NCBI GenBank assembly: GCA_002392525.1
Contig: DGHE01000211.1
Coordinates: 1-20,820, forward strand
Length of the DNA stretch: 20,820 nt
Source of the DNA: Bacteroidales bacterium UBA3856
GTDB lineage: Bacteria > Bacteroidota > Bacteroidia > Bacteroidales > UBA932
Direction of reading: 5' to 3'
In this document: piece after piece, positions 8,878-14,897 of the stretch
Layout: each line of letters opens with the position of its first letter
Position numbering within the stretch: the first letter of the stretch is position 1
Made by a program: the position numbers and the translations under genes
Notes under the pieces: model-generated
What the model saw: only the letters and a program-made list of their open reading frames with translations
Told to the model about the DNA's origin: nothing
The model's database searches: none

Positions 8878-9830
8878 TATTTCTCGAAACGGGCGAAGCA
8901 CTCCGGCAGGGGGGAGGAGCAGCGCACCATTTTCCCGGAGAAGGGATTGCGGAATACGAGGGTGCTGGCGTGAAGGGCCAGGCGCTTCACGGGGTCTGTC
9001 TCGGCTCCGTATTTTTCGTCTCCGGCGATGGGGTGGCCCAGGTCGTAGGAGGCATGTACGCGGATTTGGTTCTTGCGGCCGGTCTCCAGCTGGAATTCCA
9101 CCTGCGTGTAGTGCTTGGTGCGGCTTAATACCTTATAGTAGGTAATGGCGAGTTGCCCGTCTTTTACTTCGTTCTCGTAGGAGTTCATCTTGAGCGACTT
9201 GGGGTTTTCCAGGAGCCAGCTCTGGACAATGCCCTGGTCTTTTTCCAGGGAGCCTTCCAGCCAGGCAACGTACTTGCGCTCCACCACCTGGTCTTTCCAC
9301 TTGCTCTGGAGGACGTCCTTGGCACGCTCGTTCTTGGCGAAGACCAGTACTCCCGAAGTTCCTTTGTCGATACGGTGTACGATCCAGATTTTGGCCGTGG
9401 AACGGTCTGGACGCACGCCGGCGATGAGGTCTTCCTTGCGTTGCATGCGGGCGTTTACCTTCACGTAGGCGTTGAGGAGGGAGTAGAGGGTGTTCTTTTC
9501 CTTGCCGGTAGCTACGGTGAGCATGCCGCTGGGCTTGTCCACCACGATGTAGTTTTCGTCCTCGAACAGGATTTTGACGCCGGCTTTGATGACGGTGTCT
9601 TTGGCGTCTTCGCGTACGGAACGGGCGATGGAGATGCCCTTGGGCAGGACGGTGATTTTGTCTCCGGGCTTAAGGGGATGGTCAAAGGCAGTGCGGCTTT
9701 CCCCGTTCACCAGGATCTGGCCTTTGGAAAGCATGTTCTTGACACCGGTCTTGGACTGTCCCGGGAAAATCTCGAACAGGTATTGAAGAAGGAAGCCTTC
9801 GTGGGCTACCTTGAACTGTTGTCCGGTCAT
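8874..9830 (-). CDS. RluA/RluD family RNA pseudouridine synthase
   Basis: The product is 318 aa, the normal size for the family. Residues about 10-65 form an S4 RNA-binding domain (GQSKTGVKNMLSKGQILVNG, then PLKPGDKITVLPKG). The catalytic domain carries YIVVDKPSGMLTVA and the signature HRIDKGTSGVLVFAKN, in which Asp155 is the nucleophile that attacks uridine C1'. Later come the family blocks VERKYVAWLEG, LETGRKNQIRVHA and GHPIAGDEKYGA, the last two building the active site. The enzyme converts uridines in rRNA or tRNA to pseudouridine; which position cannot be told, since RluA, RluC and RluD share these motifs. It is the last gene of a minus-strand operon. Its ATG overlaps the stop of the LRR gene (ATGA, 9827-9830) and its TAA overlaps the end of the fimbrial cassette. 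Confidence 0.92.
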   Translation of the reverse strand: MTGQQFKVAHEGFLLQYLFEIFPGQSKTGVKNMLSKGQILVNGESRTAFDHPLKPGDKITVLPKGISIARSVREDAKDTVIKAGVKILFEDENYIVVDKPSGMLTVATGKEKNTLYSLLNAYVKVNARMQRKEDLIAGVRPDRSTAKIWIVHRIDKGTSGVLVFAKNERAKDVLQSKWKDQVVERKYVAWLEGSLEKDQGIVQSWLLENPKSLKMNSYENEVKDGQLAITYYKVLSRTKHYTQVEFQLETGRKNQIRVHASYDLGHPIAGDEKYGAETDPVKRLALHASTLVFRNPFSGKMVRCSSPLPECFARFEKY

Positions 9831-10447
9831 AATTCTTCCAGTAATTTGTGAAGGTGTTTGGGCAGGAGGCGCTTGAAGTGGTCCTGCATGCCACGGGGGA
9901 TGAGGATGGTCTCCAGGGATTCGCAGTCGTCAAAGGCATCTTCGCCAATGACTTCCAGCGCCTTGTTCAAGCGCACCTGGACCATGTTGATACAGCCCTG
10001 AAAGGCCTGGGGGCCGATGATACGGGTTTTGGCCGGAAGGGAAATCCTTTCCAGCTGCCAGCAGTCCATGAAGGCCGACTGGCCAATCTTGAGAAGGCCG
10101 GTGGGCAGCTTGATGGAAATGAGTTCCCCGCATTCGGCAAAGGCGGCGTCCCCGATGTGGGTGACGGAATTGGGTAGATGAATCTTCTCCAGGTAAGAGG
10201 AACGCTCCTCAAGGGGGATTTCCTCGCCGATTTTTCGGCCGGCCATGTAGTCCTGGAAGGCGAAGACGTCGTCTGATATGATTTCGCAGCCTTCGCGGAC
10301 GGTGATTTCTTCGGGGAAGTTTTCGGCGTCCGTGAGATACCTGCCGTCTTCCGAGTAGGCTACGCGGTTTTCATCGTCCCAGACGTCCCTGTCCAGGTCC
10401 TCCTGCGGAAGGACCGTGGGGACCGCCATAATCTCTTCTATAGTCAT
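9827..10447 (-). CDS. BspA-type leucine-rich-repeat protein, cytoplasmic
   Basis: The product is 206 aa. Residues about 85-183 contain four 23-24-residue repeats of the LRR_5/BspA type, with the recurring pattern IHLPNSVTHIGDAAFAEC, IKLPTGLLKIGQSAFMDC, ISLPAKTRIIGPQAFQGC and a fourth ending EVIGEDAFDDC. The first 80 residues are acidic and unlike a repeat; the C-terminus (FKRLLPKHLHKLLEE) is basic and helical. There is no signal peptide or membrane segment, unlike the secreted surface BspA proteins, so I infer an intracellular protein, perhaps a protein-protein adaptor. It sits between a small unknown gene, four bases upstream, and the pseudouridine synthase gene it overlaps. No specific function can be assigned. 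Confidence 0.82.
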   Translation of the reverse strand: MTIEEIMAVPTVLPQEDLDRDVWDDENRVAYSEDGRYLTDAENFPEEITVREGCEIISDDVFAFQDYMAGRKIGEEIPLEERSSYLEKIHLPNSVTHIGDAAFAECGELISIKLPTGLLKIGQSAFMDCWQLERISLPAKTRIIGPQAFQGCINMVQVRLNKALEVIGEDAFDDCESLETILIPRGMQDHFKRLLPKHLHKLLEEL

Positions 10448-10451
10448 GGGG

Positions 10452-10913
10452 CTAGAAGGTTTTTACAAAGTCGATGTCCTTTTTGAGCATCACTTTGGGC
10501 TCCATCTTGGATACTTTCTGGAAAAGTTTGAACTGGTAGGCGGGGGAGAGGTATACCCGGTGCTCGTTCTTGCCCTTGCGCCACCACTTGTAGAAAGCGA
10601 TGGGGTCTGTGTCGTAGGGAATGCGGGCCTCGATTTCCGAGGTGTAGCCGGGAAAGTCGATGAGCATCTTGAGGCCGGTGATGCGGCGGTAGTACTCGTA
10701 GTCTGCACGGCGAAGCTTGGACACGAGCGGGGCAAAGACTTCCATCTGGTCTACCTGAAGCACTTTCTCCTTCACGATCATGCGGTGAATGCGCACGGGA
10801 TCCCGGTGCAGCCACTCCGAAAGGGAAGCGGTCACAGGGCCTTCCTCGCAGTCCAGTGTGAGTAAATCGGAAGAAAAGTAAACTTTTTCGCTGTCGAGAG
10901 GGAAATTCTCCAT
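10452..10913 (-). CDS. Conserved-looking hypothetical protein
   Basis: The product is 153 aa from ATG 10913 (MENFPLDSEKVYFSSDLL). A longer frame from 10964 is possible, but its extra 17 residues span the promoter element at 10932-10961, so the shorter start is preferred. I do not recognise the family. The protein is soluble, basic and rich in aromatic residues, with predicted helix in LSEWLHRDPVRIHRMIVKEKV and YEYYRRITGLKML, a KWWRKGKNEHRVYLSP segment near residue 115, and no cysteine cluster, signal peptide or membrane span. It is first in an operon with an LRR protein and a pseudouridine synthase, so a link to RNA or ribosome work is possible, but that rests only on context. Confidence 0.75.
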   Translation of the reverse strand: MENFPLDSEKVYFSSDLLTLDCEEGPVTASLSEWLHRDPVRIHRMIVKEKVLQVDQMEVFAPLVSKLRRADYEYYRRITGLKMLIDFPGYTSEIEARIPYDTDPIAFYKWWRKGKNEHRVYLSPAYQFKLFQKVSKMEPKVMLKKDIDFVKTF

Positions 10914-10931
10914 AAATATTAACCTACCATG

Positions 10932-10961
10932 CAAAGATATGCAATTTTTTTCGGTTTTCAA
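10932..10961 (-). promoter_or_regulatory. Bacteroidota-type promoter of the three-gene minus-strand operon
   Basis: Read on the minus strand, TTG (10961-10959) is followed after 19 bases by TATCTTTG (10939-10932), matching the TTG/TAnnTTTG promoter of this phylum. The start codon at 10913 lies 18 bases past the -7 element, leaving a very short leader. Two other genes in the window use the same 19-base spacing. Confidence 0.75.
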
Positions 10962-11040
10962 CAATTATTTGTTAATAACCTTTCCTGTTTTCTCCGGGCG
11001 GGCTGGTGCGGCCAGGGTTTCCGACTACAAGCGACAACTC

Positions 11041-11667
11041 TTACATGGCCTCCAGCAGGCGGGGGTCTATATAGGCCGATATCACTGCGACGATGCCCTC
11101 GATGGCAACCAGAAGGCGTCTGTTTCGCTTGATTCGTTTCACGTATCCCACTGCACCTTTGAACGGACCGTCCGTGACTCGTACCTTACAGCCGGTCGCA
11201 AAGCGGGAGATATCATCGGCCGAAAAGAATTCCAGCCCCTCCGAGCCCTGCGAGGTGATGAGGCGGAAGGCTTCCATCTGGCAGTCCGGGATGGCTTCGC
11301 ACACGAACCGTCCTTCGGAATCCCGTTTCTTGTAGATGAATCCTTTTGTACCTCCGGTGGCGTCCTTGAAGGACTCGTCGAGGGCCGTGATCTCTTTTTC
11401 GCCGGCATGGACAAAAAGGAGTGACGACACCATGGGAACGCGCTGGAAGATGGCGGGGCCTTCCTCTATGTAACGGGTGTCGGTTTTGCCATCGGCCTTG
11501 AGGAATGCGATGTGGCGGCGTGCCTGGGTGTGGGCTTCTCCTTTGAGGAGAACGCGGTCTACGGCCAGGTATGTGGCGTATCCCTGCGCCGTCAGAGCGG
11601 ACTCCATATCGAAGACCTTGTTGAAAAACACCTTGACGGCGTACCAGTGAAGTGCCGATTCTTCCAT
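11041..11667 (-). CDS. UpxY/NusG-like transcription antiterminator
   Basis: The product is 208 aa from ATG 11667; a longer frame from 11715 would begin upstream of the predicted transcription start, so it is rejected. The N-terminal NGN domain begins HWYAVKVFFNKVFDMES (residues 7-23), the hallmark of UpxY proteins, which act like NusG on RNA polymerase at a specific operon. The C-terminal KOW domain (about 158-190) reads GCKVRVTDGPFKGAVGYVKR, followed by LLVAIEGIVAVISAYI. UpxY genes normally open a capsular or exopolysaccharide operon and antiterminate it. Here the downstream genes on the same strand are a small unknown protein, an LRR protein and an RNA-modifying enzyme with their own promoter, so the target is unclear and may lie elsewhere. 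It is transcribed divergently from the heat-shock gene. Confidence 0.88.
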   Translation of the reverse strand: MEESALHWYAVKVFFNKVFDMESALTAQGYATYLAVDRVLLKGEAHTQARRHIAFLKADGKTDTRYIEEGPAIFQRVPMVSSLLFVHAGEKEITALDESFKDATGGTKGFIYKKRDSEGRFVCEAIPDCQMEAFRLITSQGSEGLEFFSADDISRFATGCKVRVTDGPFKGAVGYVKRIKRNRRLLVAIEGIVAVISAYIDPRLLEAM

Positions 11668-11685
11668 TGTAACGTTTGGGGTACG

Positions 11686-11716
11686 CAAAGGTAGATATTT
11701 TATGTGACTTTGCAAA
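11686..11716 (-). promoter_or_regulatory. Promoter of the UpxY-like gene
   Basis: On the minus strand, TTTG (11716-11713) is followed after 19 bases by TACCTTTG (11693-11686), a full match to the Bacteroidota consensus. The ATG lies 18 bases past the -7 element. The -33 end lies about 5 bases from the block of TGCCATTTTG-like repeats, so a protein bound there could affect this promoter as well as that of the divergent hsp20 gene. Confidence 0.8.
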
Positions 11717-11720
11717 AAAG

Positions 11721-11790
11721 CGCCATTCTGACATTAAAACTTGCCATTTTGGCAGCGAAAACTGCCGTTTTGTCTACCTTTTGCGCATTT
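11721..11790. repeat. Imperfect 21-22 bp repeats of a GCCATTTTG motif, possible operator
   Basis: Between the divergent UpxY-like and hsp20 genes the core GCCATTCTG (11722-11730) recurs as GCCATTTTG (11743-11751) and GCCGTTTTG (11764-11772), with a weaker GCATTTTCG from 11785. The spacing is 21-22 bases, two helical turns. The first two units also share a downstream AAAACT. The middle part can fold two competing hairpins, TGCC/GGCA (11742-11754) and GGCAG/CTGCC (11751-11766). Regular spacing on one DNA face fits cooperative regulator binding; RNA control by the exclusive hairpins is the alternative. Confidence 0.5.
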
Positions 11791-11881
11791 TCGACATTTG
11801 GCCCCGGGTTTGCCTTTCCTTACGGCGAACGCAGCTTCTTAAGGGGCTGCATAAAGAAAGAAGTTAAACATTTAAAATAAT

Positions 11882-11887
11882 AGGAGG
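11882..11887 (+). promoter_or_regulatory. Strong Shine-Dalgarno AGGAGG that fixes the hsp20 start
   Basis: AGGAGG lies 2 bases before ATG 11890, too close to use, and 8 bases before ATG 11896, the standard distance. It therefore favours 11896 as the hsp20 start. Full Shine-Dalgarno sites are uncommon in Bacteroidota, and I see none in front of the other genes here. Confidence 0.75.
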
Positions 11888-11895
11888 ACATGATT

Positions 11896-12327
11896 ATGTT
11901 ACCTGTAAGACGAAACAACCAAACCTGGGTTCCCGACATCTTCAATGATTTCTTTGACAACAACTGGATGGAACGCCCGAAAGCAACTTGCCCGGCCATC
12001 AATGTCTTAGAAACGCCTGAAGCCTATCAGCTGGAGCTGGCTGCTCCCGGCATGACCAAGGCCGACTTCGACATCCATCTGGATGAGGACGGAGACCTGG
12101 TGATCAACATGGAGAAGAAAGTGGACGAGAAGCACGAGCATGAAAAAGGCCACTATGTGCGCCGCGAATTCTCCTACACCAAGTTCCAGCAGACCATGCT
12201 GCTGCCCGACGACACCGACCGCGAAAAAATTTCTGCGAAGGTTGAAAACGGTGTTTTGACAGTTAACCTGCCTAAGGTCAAGAAGGTAGAAGTGGAGAAG
12301 GCACGCAAGCAGATTTCCATCGATTAA
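11896..12327 (+). CDS. Small heat-shock protein, Hsp20/alpha-crystallin family
   Basis: The product is 143 aa from ATG 11896; ATG 11890 would add two residues but sits too near the ribosome-binding site. The N-terminus (MLPVRRNNQTWVPDIFNDFF) is of the type seen in Bacteroidota Hsp20 proteins. The alpha-crystallin domain covers about residues 28-130, with AYQLELAAPGMTKADFDI, the arginine-containing YVRREFSYTKFQQTMLLPDD and VENGVLTVNLPK. The C-terminal ISI (near residue 140) is the I-x-I motif that docks into neighbouring dimers during oligomer assembly. These proteins are ATP-independent holdases that keep denaturing proteins soluble in the cytoplasm. The gene stands alone, with an AT-rich leader, a strong ribosome-binding site and a repeat array upstream, as expected of a stress-induced gene. 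Confidence 0.93.
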   Translation: MLPVRRNNQTWVPDIFNDFFDNNWMERPKATCPAINVLETPEAYQLELAAPGMTKADFDIHLDEDGDLVINMEKKVDEKHEHEKGHYVRREFSYTKFQQTMLLPDDTDREKISAKVENGVLTVNLPKVKKVEVEKARKQISID

Positions 12328-12355
12328 AAATTTTGAAAAATTTTCGTGAACCCCC

Positions 12356-12385
12356 TTGCAGATTCAAAAAAAGTATGTACCTTTG
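12356..12385 (+). promoter_or_regulatory. Promoter of tRNA-Asp
   Basis: TTG (12356-12358), a 19-base gap and TACCTTTG (12378-12385) match the Bacteroidota consensus. The tRNA begins 32 bases past the -7 element. The short leader between them can form a TCCC-GAAA-GGGA hairpin (12389-12400), with a GNRA tetraloop, that RNase P would remove. Confidence 0.75.
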
Positions 12386-12417
12386 TAATCCCGAAAGGGA
12401 AGTTCACTGAAAACTTT

Positions 12418-12492
12418 GGTGCGGTAGTTCAGTCGGTTTAGAATACCGGCCTGTCACGCCGGGGGTCGCGAGTTCGAGCCTCGTCCGCACCG
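12418..12492 (+). tRNA. tRNA-Asp (anticodon GTC)
   Basis: A full cloverleaf is visible: acceptor stem GGTGCGG/CCGCACC, D-arm GTTC/GAAT, anticodon stem CCGGC/GCCGG around the loop CTGTCAC with anticodon GTC, a five-base variable loop, and a T-arm GCGAG-TTCGAGC-CTCGT. The discriminator is G (12492), as expected for Asp. CCA is not encoded. The gene is 75 bases, one more than E. coli tRNA-Asp without CCA, because of an extra T in the D-loop. It is a single-gene unit with its own promoter and terminator. Confidence 0.97.
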
Positions 12493-12495
12493 CTG

Positions 12496-12536
12496 GAAAC
12501 GGAGTTTAGCTTTGGCTAAGCTCCGTTTCTTTGTTT
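12496..12536 (+). terminator. Rho-independent terminator after tRNA-Asp
   Basis: GAAACGGAGTTTAGC (12496-12510) pairs with GCTAAGCTCCGTTTC (12515-12529) through a TTTG loop, giving a 15-bp stem with one G-T wobble. A T-rich run TTTGTTT follows at 12530-12536. It starts four bases after the tRNA. Confidence 0.9.
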
Positions 12537-12627
12537 ATGGGGATGGCGTCCCAGCTCCGATGTATGTACATGTCTCCGGGAAATAGTGCCCATCGGCCCA
12601 GATCGAGATGAAAATTTCCACCATTCT

Positions 12628-12661
12628 TTTGGCATTATTTGTCCAAACATAGTTATCTTTG
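12628..12661 (+). promoter_or_regulatory. Promoter of the GH31 lipoprotein gene
   Basis: TATCTTTG (12654-12661) is an exact TAnnTTTG element. The best -33 element is TTTG at 12628-12631, giving a 22-base gap, longer than the 19 seen elsewhere in the window but within the range reported for the phylum. The leader to ATG 12691 would be about 25 bases. Confidence 0.6.
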
Positions 12662-12690
12662 TGCGCATTTAACCCATTATTCAACCTTTC

Positions 12691-14748
12691 ATGAAAAAAT
12701 ATTTTGTCCTGGTCACCGTCGCAGCTGCTTTTGTGCTGGGGTCGTGTACGTCCCGGAACTATATGACCGCCGATGGTGTGGCCGTCTTTGTTCCGGAGGG
12801 CTTCGATGCCTCACAGCACCTTCCGTCCCCGATTTTCCTTGAAGACCTGGCCCGTCACGGCTGCGTCCCTTCGAAGTGGGAGCTGGTCCCGCAGTTCAGC
12901 AGTGAAAACGGAAAATCGGTTGTACGGATCAATGTGGCCGATGCCGATCTCTACGGAACCGGAGAAGTCTGGGGGCCGCTCAGACGCAACGGAGACAAGA
13001 ATATTTTCTGGAACCGTGATAATGGAGCCTATGCCGCCCATGAGGGCAAGGAACTATACCAGACACATCCGTGGGTGCTGGGCCTCAGGAAGGATGGTTC
13101 TTCCTTCGGCATTATCTTCGACAATACCTGGCGCTCGGAGCTCCAGTGTGATTCCGTCATTACCTACACCAGCGACGGTCCGGCCTTCCGCGTAGTCGTG
13201 ATCGAGAAGGACAGCCCCGCCGAGGTTCTTAAAACCCTTGGACGCCTTTCCGGCACCATGGAGATGCCGCCCCTGTGGGCTCTCGGCTATCAGCAGTGCC
13301 GTTTCTCCTACTATCCCGACACCCGCGTAAAGGAGGTGGCCGATGAATTCCGGAACCGGAATATTCCCTGTGATGTCATCTGGATGGATATCCACTACAT
13401 GGACGGTTACAGGATCTTCACCTTCGACCCGAATCGTTTCCCGGACCCGAAGGGCCTGAACGACTATCTCCATGCCAGGAACTTCAAGTCGGTCTATATG
13501 ATTGACCCGGGCGCCAAGGTGGATTCCACCTACTGGGTTGACAGGGAGGGCCTCGCGAATGACTATTTCGTGCACGATGCTAGTGGAAAGCCGTTCGAAG
13601 GCGGTATGTGGCCGGGACTTACCCACTGGCCGGACTTCTCCATGCCTGAAGTTCGCGAGTGGTGGGCCGGTCTTTACAAAGACTTCATGACTCAGGGCGT
13701 AGACGGCATCTGGAACGATGTCAATGAGCCGGCCGTTTTCGGTGGCAACGAGGAACTGACCATGCCCGATGACAATATCCACCGGGGTGGTGACGGCCGC
13801 ACAGCCGGTAACCACGTACGCTACCACAATGTCTTCGGCTACGACATGGTCCGTGCTTCCCGTGCCGGAATTTTGGCTGCGAATCCGGACAAGAGACCGT
13901 TTGTCCTGTCCCGTTCCAACTTCCTGGGTGGTCAGCGCTATGCGGCCACCTGGACCGGAGACAATGTCTCTTCGGTGGAGCAGATGAAGGGCGCCGTGGC
14001 CATGACGCTTAACATGGGCCTCTCCGGACAGGCTTTCAACGGCCCTGACGTGGGCGGTTTCCTCGATGACTGCAATCCCGAACTGCTTGCGCAGTGGACG
14101 GCCATGGGTGTCTACTTCCCGTTCCTGCGTAACCATTCCTGTGATGGAACGGTTGACCAGGAGCCCTGGGCGATGGGCCCTGAGACCGAGGCCGTATGCC
14201 GCACGGCTATCAACCGGCGGTATCGGCTCTTACCTTATATATATACGCTCTTCCGCGAGGCGTCTGTCAGTGGCCTCCCGGTCATGCGTCCCGTTTTCTG
14301 GGCCGATACCCGCGACCTCTCCCTGCGTGCCGAGCAGAACGCGTATCTGCTGGGCGGCGATTTGCTCGTTGTGCCCCGCTATGCCGAGACCACCGCAGCC
14401 CTTCCTAAGGGTGACTGGCAGAGCGTGTCTTTCGAGGATACGGACGATGGCTACCAGGCCCGGCTTTATGTCCGTGACGGTGCCATTGTGCCGGTGGGCA
14501 AGGTGTTCCAGAACACCGTTGAGTACAACACCGACGAACTGACCCTGCTTGTGAACCTCAATGAAGATGGCAAAGCGTACGGAACGCTCTACGAGGACGC
14601 CGGTGACGGCTTTGGCTACAAGAGCGGCGAGTATGGCGAGTACCGCATTGTGGCCGAGCGCGTTGATGGTGAGGTTCAGGTGTGTTTCGAGCACGTCGCC
14701 GGTCAGTTTGTCAAGACCGACCGTTGCTTTAAGGTTGTGAATTTGTGA
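12691..14748 (+). CDS. GH31 family alpha-glycosidase lipoprotein
   Basis: The product is 685 aa with a lipoprotein signal peptide ending VLGSC (Cys19). The residues after the cysteine (TSRNYM) lack an acidic surface-export signal, so a periplasm-facing location is more likely. An N-terminal beta-sandwich (about 60-190) precedes the catalytic barrel, which contains ALGYQQCRFSYYPD, DVIWMDIHYMDGY, then GIWNDVNEPAVF, where Asp343 is the predicted nucleophile, and AATWTGDN, where Asp424 is the predicted acid/base. C-terminal beta domains follow from about 515 (LPYIYTLFREA, then LLGGDLLVVPRYAE). GH31 enzymes remove alpha-linked glucose or xylose from the non-reducing end of oligosaccharides; the WNDVNEP form fits alpha-glucosidase better than alpha-xylosidase, though substrate is not certain. 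There is no SusC/SusD pair beside it, so this is not an obvious polysaccharide utilisation locus. Confidence 0.92.
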   Translation: MKKYFVLVTVAAAFVLGSCTSRNYMTADGVAVFVPEGFDASQHLPSPIFLEDLARHGCVPSKWELVPQFSSENGKSVVRINVADADLYGTGEVWGPLRRNGDKNIFWNRDNGAYAAHEGKELYQTHPWVLGLRKDGSSFGIIFDNTWRSELQCDSVITYTSDGPAFRVVVIEKDSPAEVLKTLGRLSGTMEMPPLWALGYQQCRFSYYPDTRVKEVADEFRNRNIPCDVIWMDIHYMDGYRIFTFDPNRFPDPKGLNDYLHARNFKSVYMIDPGAKVDSTYWVDREGLANDYFVHDASGKPFEGGMWPGLTHWPDFSMPEVREWWAGLYKDFMTQGVDGIWNDVNEPAVFGGNEELTMPDDNIHRGGDGRTAGNHVRYHNVFGYDMVRASRAGILAANPDKRPFVLSRSNFLGGQRYAATWTGDNVSSVEQMKGAVAMTLNMGLSGQAFNGPDVGGFLDDCNPELLAQWTAMGVYFPFLRNHSCDGTVDQEPWAMGPETEAVCRTAINRRYRLLPYIYTLFREASVSGLPVMRPVFWADTRDLSLRAEQNAYLLGGDLLVVPRYAETTAALPKGDWQSVSFEDTDDGYQARLYVRDGAIVPVGKVFQNTVEYNTDELTLLVNLNEDGKAYGTLYEDAGDGFGYKSGEYGEYRIVAERVDGEVQVCFEHVAGQFVKTDRCFKVVNL

Positions 14749-14812
14749 CCTGCGCCGTTTGGGCTGGAACCGGTGGGTTCGCGTGGCGGCTAATGTGTTG
14801 ATTAATAAGCTG

Positions 14813-14859
14813 TTAGATTAACTGACGGGTGTCGTTTTGATACCCGTCAGTTAATCTAA
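14813..14859. terminator. Long perfect-stem inverted repeat, probable bidirectional terminator
   Basis: The sequence from 14813 to 14833 pairs with 14839 to 14859 around the loop GTTTT; only one pair is a G-T wobble. The core is GATTAACTGACGGGT against ACCCGTCAGTTAATC. It lies between the convergent GH31 and dipeptidase genes, 64 and 38 bases from their stops, so it could end both transcripts. No real T-run follows on either strand, so it may act as an RNA stabiliser or a protein-binding site instead. Confidence 0.65.
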
Positions 14860-14897
14860 TGTATTGGTATTCAGGCGATTAAGTGCCACGGTCAAGT

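Noticed and set aside
10981..11040. Terminator of the UpxY-like gene (CTGG/CCAG hairpin at 11003-11015)
   Set aside because: The stem is only four base pairs and no T-run follows on the minus strand.
11041..11667. Start of a capsule biosynthesis locus
   Set aside because: The UpxY-like gene suggests one, but no glycosyltransferase, flippase or polymerase gene is in the window on either side.
11742..11766. Sigma-54 promoter upstream of hsp20 (GG...GC pattern)
   Set aside because: The GG and GC are 11 bases apart instead of the required 10, and the rest of the consensus does not fit.
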